Source of the DNA: JAGDXZ01 sp049965975
GTDB taxonomy: Archaea > Micrarchaeota > Micrarchaeia > Micrarchaeales > CABMGC01
Direction: 5' to 3'
DNA: 9,957 bases
NCBI GenBank assembly: GCA_049965975.1
Contig: JBMFVN010000027.1
Coordinates: 1 to 9,957 of the forward strand
The translations under genes were made by a program, and so were the position numbers. The notes below the pieces were generated by a model. It saw only the letters and a list, made by a program, of their open reading frames with translations, was not told the origin of the DNA and made no database searches. Every line of letters starts with the position of its first letter. The first letter of the stretch is position 1. Of the stretch, positions 6,394 through 9,957 are shown piece by piece.

Positions 6394-7572
6394 ATGCCTG
6401 ATGCTACCAATTCAAAAAACGATGAGCATGCAGCTAAGAAGCAGGGCAGAAGCATGCTGCCACTTGTTGCAGTTTTGGTTATCATAGTTGCTGTTCTTGC
6501 TGCTGCAATTTTTATAAGCCTGAAGCCCTCAAGCAGCAAGGCTCCAGTTGCCGTAAGCACTTCAGTTAACTTATCAAGCTCTGCCAGATTCTTCCTGGGG
6601 CCTGAAGGCCAGCCCATGAACGCCTCTTTCATTAACAGCTTGTCAAATCTTTCGAATCAGCTTGCAGAGGTTGGCGCAGAACAGGTGAATGGCACTTTCA
6701 TATACCAAGCGCCTTCATTTTCAAGCCAAGGGGCATTTCCTGGTTATTATGTGATGCTTTTTGGCAAGGGAAGCAATCAAAACTATGACGTAGTTCCTAT
6801 TCAAATAAGCAATACAGTTTCAAACATCTCTATAGAGATCGGCTCTAAGCCTACATTTGTCTTCATAGGTGCGCAGGGCTGCCCATTCTGCGCAGCGATG
6901 AGATGGCCGGTGGCTATCGCGCTGTCAAGGTTTGGCAGTTTCAGCAAGCTATTTTACGACAGGTCTGCTACAATAGACGCCAACATTCCAACAATAATGT
7001 TCAACTTTTCAGAACAAGCATACGCCGCAGCCACTTCCAAGCCTCCAGTATACAACGGCCAAGCACCATATGGCGATGAATATCCAACGCCTTTTTCTTA
7101 TGGCGCCTACTACTCTTCTCCTTATGTGAATTTCGAGCCATTTGACGAGCTTGGAGGCTCTTTTCTAATAAACACTACAGGAATTAAAGCATTAAGCCCT
7201 CAGATCTATTCAAAAGTATACTTGGAAGGTGTGTCTAGCAATGCCACTTCACCGAACGGCTTTGGAATAAAGTACTTCTCAATAGGAGGCGTGCCCTTCT
7301 TCGACATAGACAACAAGTATGTTTTTGACGGAGCTATACTTAATACGCGCGCGCTTGGACTGGCAGTGAACGGCACTCATGCAGCATTTCTATCCGCTTT
7401 GGAAAATCCTAATCAAAGTCCTCTTGGTCAAACGGTGCTAGGTGCTGCTAATTTGCTTACTGCCGAAATATGCACAACACTCAACAATACAGCTCAAGTA
7501 TGCAAGCTGCCGTATATAGTAAAACTAGAATCCATGCTTTCTTCTTTGAATTACTCTCAAGAATACGCGTGA
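6394..7572 (+). CDS. DUF929 family protein: membrane-anchored, thioredoxin-like, extracytoplasmic
   Basis: A 392-residue protein. A polar N-terminus is followed by one hydrophobic helix (about 21-43), then a large domain expected outside the membrane. The signature FIGAQGCPFCAAMRWPVAIA (157-176) with CPFC at 163-166, the ALSRFGSFS run after it, and GGVPF (298-302), whose proline fits the cis-Pro loop of thioredoxin folds, match the archaeal DUF929 family. That family has no settled function. A redox role such as disulfide formation or isomerisation on the cell surface is inferred from the CxxC. A second cysteine pair (C360, C370) lies near the C-terminus. About eleven N-x-S/T sequons (for example N76, N85, N144, N204, N326) suggest heavy N-glycosylation. 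The final TGA abuts the stop codon of the convergent gene with no gap. Confidence 0.85.
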   Translation: MPDATNSKNDEHAAKKQGRSMLPLVAVLVIIVAVLAAAIFISLKPSSSKAPVAVSTSVNLSSSARFFLGPEGQPMNASFINSLSNLSNQLAEVGAEQVNGTFIYQAPSFSSQGAFPGYYVMLFGKGSNQNYDVVPIQISNTVSNISIEIGSKPTFVFIGAQGCPFCAAMRWPVAIALSRFGSFSKLFYDRSATIDANIPTIMFNFSEQAYAAATSKPPVYNGQAPYGDEYPTPFSYGAYYSSPYVNFEPFDELGGSFLINTTGIKALSPQIYSKVYLEGVSSNATSPNGFGIKYFSIGGVPFFDIDNKYVFDGAILNTRALGLAVNGTHAAFLSALENPNQSPLGQTVLGAANLLTAEICTTLNNTAQVCKLPYIVKLESMLSSLNYSQEYA

Positions 7573-8649
7573 TTATTTCCTGCGTGTTTGCTTCTTTTGT
7601 TCGTAGCTCTGCACTTCAGCCAAAACGTCATCTATTGCAGATTTCAGCGCCTCAGCCAGGCAAATTCCATTTTGCTCAGCGGCATTCTGCGATCTTATCG
7701 TATTTTTAAGTTCCTTGGCATCTGGCAGTAAGTACTCTTTTGCATTCGCGTAAAAAGGAGAGTCAAGGCTGCCTGCTATCATGCTAAGTTTTGTATCTGC
7801 TTCATTTCTCGAATATATTACGCTATCAGAATATGTTATGAGCCAAGCGCCACCTTGCCTGAACAGCTTCATGGCATACTGCTGCTCCATCGCGTTCATG
7901 TCGCTGAGGCCCACAAGTACAACATATTTCTTGCCAAGCTGCACCTGCTTGTCAGCAGCGTCACGAAGGTCGACAAATTCCTTTTCGATTCTCGCCTTTT
8001 CGTATTCAAATAGCGTGTTAAACAAAACGTCTACTATGTCTCTTGCTTCGTTGCTTGAAATCTTGTCTTTTTCAAGTCTGGAATACTTGTTAAGAAATAC
8101 GCCTTTGCTTTTGATTGTTTCAGCAAGCCTGCCTGAAATCCAGTACCTTTCTTGGTCCAACCTTTCTAAGCTATCTAAGCGGGCGGTGTTTATTTCATGC
8201 TCTATTACCTTCGCAATGGCGTAGGCCAAATCCGCCTTTCTCTGCTCGTCAACTTGCGTGCTGATACTTTTTGATACAAATTCGAAAAGTCTGTCGTGTG
8301 TCATGTATTTTTGTTTGTCCTTGCCAAGCCCCTCTAATAGCAGATCGCCTATACTAGCTACTTTTACCCCGTTGTTGATTTTTGTTTCGAGGTCATTTCG
8401 CGCCTGCTCGTTTGGCACTATTGCAATTATGTTTGCAGGCCCCTCTTCCTCTGCCAGCTTGTTTGCGACCTGCACAGCCATGGCCACTGCTTTGCGATCG
8501 CCCTTTATGTGCACCTGCTTGCCGCTTCTCAAGTCGCCTGCGATAGTGTCTGCATCTACTTCTTTCTGCTTATTCGTCTGTGTCAAAAACGGAATGAGTG
8601 TATCGTGCTCTGGTGGCATTTGCTTTCGTCTATGTGTTCTTCTCGTCAT
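7573..8649 (-). CDS. Helicase-like (degenerate SF1/AddB N-terminal type) protein without nuclease domain
   Basis: A 358-residue soluble protein, basic at both ends, which I would not recognise alone. It parallels the N-terminal part of the AddB-like nuclease encoded at 3717-6302. The matching elements, in order, are LRSGKQVHIKGD (40-51) against LQKGKSVNIVTK, NIIAIVPNEQARNDL (73-87) against NVLFVVPSSEMANEI, VGLSDMNAMEQQ (246-257) against LNLSDLAPLQQQ, and SDSVIYSRNEADTKL (274-288) against SAESLFGFAGADTRL. The homology stops about there, so this is a stand-alone first helicase lobe. It has no GKT P-loop and no DE Walker B pair, so ATPase activity is unlikely. It may be a partner, competitor or DNA-binding subunit related to the nuclease; this is inferred. 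ATG 8649 has a TATA-like box about 32 bp upstream, giving a leader of a few nucleotides. Confidence 0.75.
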   Translation of the reverse strand: MTRRTHRRKQMPPEHDTLIPFLTQTNKQKEVDADTIAGDLRSGKQVHIKGDRKAVAMAVQVANKLAEEEGPANIIAIVPNEQARNDLETKINNGVKVASIGDLLLEGLGKDKQKYMTHDRLFEFVSKSISTQVDEQRKADLAYAIAKVIEHEINTARLDSLERLDQERYWISGRLAETIKSKGVFLNKYSRLEKDKISSNEARDIVDVLFNTLFEYEKARIEKEFVDLRDAADKQVQLGKKYVVLVGLSDMNAMEQQYAMKLFRQGGAWLITYSDSVIYSRNEADTKLSMIAGSLDSPFYANAKEYLLPDAKELKNTIRSQNAAEQNGICLAEALKSAIDDVLAEVQSYEQKKQTRRK

Positions 8650-8677
8650 AGGAATCGTAAAAATGATGCTCGGGGTA

Positions 8678-8685
8678 GTATTTAA
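8678..8685 (-). promoter_or_regulatory. TATA-like box of the nuclease-less helicase-like gene
   Basis: On the minus strand this reads TTAAATAC, centred about 32 nt before the ATG at 8649, in the 58-bp gap after the 293-residue protein gene. It suggests that the gene can be transcribed on its own as well as by readthrough from upstream. Confidence 0.45.
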
Positions 8686-8707
8686 GCATTGGCTTAATGG
8701 CCCACCT

Positions 8708-9589
8708 TTACATGTAACTTATTTGTTCTTCTTTTTGTTTGGCCTTAACAGTTAAAGGTTTCCAGGAAATTATGTTCTCATAACTTGTATTTTTGATTTT
8801 TATTACTGCGTTAGAGAGCCTTTTGTCGGGCAGCATGCTTATTATCAGCCCTTTGTTCTGTTCGCTTTTTTCTGCAATTGGCAGAAACACCAAATAAGGT
8901 ATTTGTTCTAACACGCCATTTACTGCTCTTCCTTCTTCATTATCGACTAGAACGGTATAGAGCTTAGAATCGAAGACGACCATTCTGCTCGGAAATGCCT
9001 CTGCCACTACGTCTGCGATAGAAATGGCAGCATTTTCTATTCTGTCTGCTATGTATGCTTCTTTTGATGTTCTCACTGCCTCTTTGAAACTTTCACGAAG
9101 GCTTTTCTGTACTTCTTCTGGCATTTTTTCGAATTGTTCTAGCTCTACGCATGCTAGCGTATTTATTCCTTCTTCGTCTCCATCCTCGTCAGCGCCTTCT
9201 TGATCAAGAAGCAAATACGCAAACTTTTCTTCCTTGTAGCTTACTAATAGTATGAGTTGACCTTCGTATGTACTGAATGAAAATCCTTGTTTAGGGATTT
9301 CTTGTATTTTTGGCTCTTTTTTATCGTCAATCAATATTTGTGCTTTCACTTCATCGTTTTGTACGCTTATATAGATTACATGCTTCAGTGTTTTCTGGTC
9401 TATGCTTGCAAACACGTAGTGTGCTCCATTTTGGTCTTCTTTCAGCGTTACTGATCCTATTTTAGAAATCCCAATAATTGTACTTTCGTTTTTCTCTACA
9501 TGGAACAATTCGAGAAGTTCGCTATTTAATGTGTCAATGTCGTCTTTCTGCAATGCAGCGTCTAGATTGCTTTTAATTTCAACAGGCAT
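8708..9589 (-). CDS. Hypothetical acidic soluble protein
   Basis: A 293-residue protein that I do not recognise. It has no signal peptide, membrane helix or cysteine motif. The N-terminal half alternates short predicted strands, for example STIIGISKIGSVTL (36-49) and HVIYISVQ (70-77). An acidic linker (about 131-141) follows, rich in D, E and G, then a helical stretch (about 151-200) and a second strand-rich part ending in a basic tail. This suggests two small beta domains joined by a helix. Start choice: the frame extends to TTG 9634 (308 residues), but ATG 9589 has a TATA-like TTTAAAAAA about 29 nt upstream and fits a leaderless start; both remain possible. It lies between the 59-residue gene and the helicase-like gene on the same strand, so shared function is plausible but unproven. 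Confidence 0.7.
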   Translation of the reverse strand: MPVEIKSNLDAALQKDDIDTLNSELLELFHVEKNESTIIGISKIGSVTLKEDQNGAHYVFASIDQKTLKHVIYISVQNDEVKAQILIDDKKEPKIQEIPKQGFSFSTYEGQLILLVSYKEEKFAYLLLDQEGADEDGDEEGINTLACVELEQFEKMPEEVQKSLRESFKEAVRTSKEAYIADRIENAAISIADVVAEAFPSRMVVFDSKLYTVLVDNEEGRAVNGVLEQIPYLVFLPIAEKSEQNKGLIISMLPDKRLSNAVIKIKNTSYENIISWKPLTVKAKQKEEQISYM

Positions 9590-9613
9590 TAAGGTTTTTA
9601 TTTCATTTGAAGC

Positions 9614-9622
9614 TTTTTTAAA
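9614..9622 (-). promoter_or_regulatory. TATA-like box before the 293-residue protein gene
   Basis: On the minus strand this reads TTTAAAAAA, centred about 29 nt before ATG 9589. It overlaps the codons that would be used if translation began at TTG 9634, which is why the ATG is preferred. AT-rich coding sequence can produce such a box by chance. Confidence 0.35.
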
Positions 9623-9640
9623 TCTTTTGTGCAACTTTTC

Positions 9641-9820
9641 TTATTCAAGGTAACTTGTTTTTAGCACTTCCTCTGGCTTTTCCATTCCCAATGCCAGAAG
9701 GGCGTAGCGCAAGTTTTCAATTTGGTCTTTTTCACTCTGGTCTATTTCTCGCGGCCTTTTTGAAAGCCTTATCATTTCCAACAGCTCAACGTCATCCCTG
9801 CTAAGCTGCCTTCTTTTCAT
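9641..9820 (-). CDS. Small charged helical protein, function unknown
   Basis: A 59-residue protein beginning MKRRQLSRDDVELLEMIRLS and ending TSYLE. Over a third of its residues are charged. The leucine, isoleucine and alanine spacing fits two or three short helices, so it could be a small DNA-binding or adaptor protein; no family is recognised. Support for a real gene comes from context. Its ATG overlaps the stop codon of the gene entering from the right edge in an ATGA arrangement, a usual sign of translational coupling, and it ends only 6 nt before the TTG of the next frame (51 nt before its preferred ATG). Codon choice resembles the neighbours. Confidence 0.65.
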   Translation of the reverse strand: MKRRQLSRDDVELLEMIRLSKRPREIDQSEKDQIENLRYALLALGMEKPEEVLKTSYLE

Positions 9821-9957
9821 ATTCTCAATTTGATAACCGCAGTTGTGTTTTTACGCACTTCGTTTGGCTTAGTGATTTGTCTATGCTCTTTTGCTTTTGT
9901 AGAAAAGGCTTTTACGCATAGCTCCTGCTTATTTATTGCAATATGGAAGCTTCTGCG
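9817..9957 (-). CDS. C-terminal end of a gene entering from the right edge (partial)
   Basis: The minus strand stays open from the window end for 46 codons and stops at TGA 9817-9819. The visible part begins RRSFHIAINKQELCVKAFST and ends TTAVIKLRI. It is basic, with a strand-like start and end (FHIAI, AVIKLRI). The start and most of the protein lie outside the window, so no function can be given. The TGA shares bases with the ATG of the 59-residue gene, which supports this as the true frame and places it as the upstream member of the same transcription unit. Confidence 0.6.
   Translation of the reverse strand, partial: RRSFHIAINKQELCVKAFSTKAKEHRQITKPNEVRKNTTAVIKLRI

Noticed and set aside
7470..7709. 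Plus-strand open frame of 79 codons across the convergent gene junction
   Set aside because: It overlaps the end of the DUF929 gene in another frame and the opposite strand of the helicase-like gene, has no start signals, and its product looks like a shadow sequence.
9817..9957. Pcc1 (KEOPS subunit) identity for the partial gene at the right edge
   Set aside because: A short stretch vaguely recalls Pcc1, but the visible 46 residues do not show its helix-strand pattern or key positions, and the rest is outside the window.
1..9957. CRISPR array, Cas genes, rRNA or toxin-antitoxin pair
   Set aside because: I found no spaced direct repeats, no Cas motifs beyond the general RecB-type nuclease, no rRNA segments, and no small gene pair with toxin-antitoxin features.

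Overview
The window looks like chromosomal DNA of an archaeon with small, tightly packed genes. The evidence is a tRNA-Tyr with C1-G72, an intron after position 37 and no encoded CCA, TATA-type boxes about 23-33 bp upstream of start codons with little Shine-Dalgarno sequence, a Cdc48-type tandem AAA+ ATPase, and a membrane-anchored DUF929 thioredoxin-like protein. DUF929 is best known from Sulfolobales and Thermoplasmata-type acidophiles. A Micrarchaeota (ARMAN-like) or related acidophile is my best guess. That is inference, because no rRNA or other phylogenetic marker is present.

Layout: 1-200 holds a decayed right end of an IS200/IS605-type (TnpB) element. 223-3000 (minus) encodes a polytopic membrane protein fused to two AAA+ modules. 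3001-3085 is a shared promoter region. 3086-3565 (plus) is a compact unit of intron-bearing tRNA-Tyr, a 92-residue SemiSWEET/PQ-loop transporter and tRNA-Asp. 3566-3716 carries no gene that I can see. 3717-6302 (minus) encodes a large AddB/RecB-like protein with a degenerate SF1 helicase core and an apparently intact PD-(D/E)XK nuclease. It is divergent from the DUF929 gene (6394-7572, plus). The DUF929 gene abuts, stop to stop, a minus-strand gene (7573-8649) for a shorter protein that resembles the N-terminal helicase-like part of the nuclease but has no nuclease domain. Upstream of that on the minus strand lie a 293-residue acidic protein of unknown function, a 59-residue charged protein, and the 3' end of another gene entering from the right edge.

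How the parts may work together: the right half contains two related dead-helicase proteins, one with a nuclease and one without. They suggest a DNA-end-processing or scaffolding complex in the style of AddB, where the helicase fold acts as a DNA-binding platform and an unlinked active motor may be needed. The three genes at the right edge (partial gene, 59-aa gene, 293-aa gene) are close-packed and co-directional with it. The left half is better read as membrane housekeeping: a membrane-tethered unfoldase-like ATPase and a small sugar-type transporter embedded between tRNA genes.
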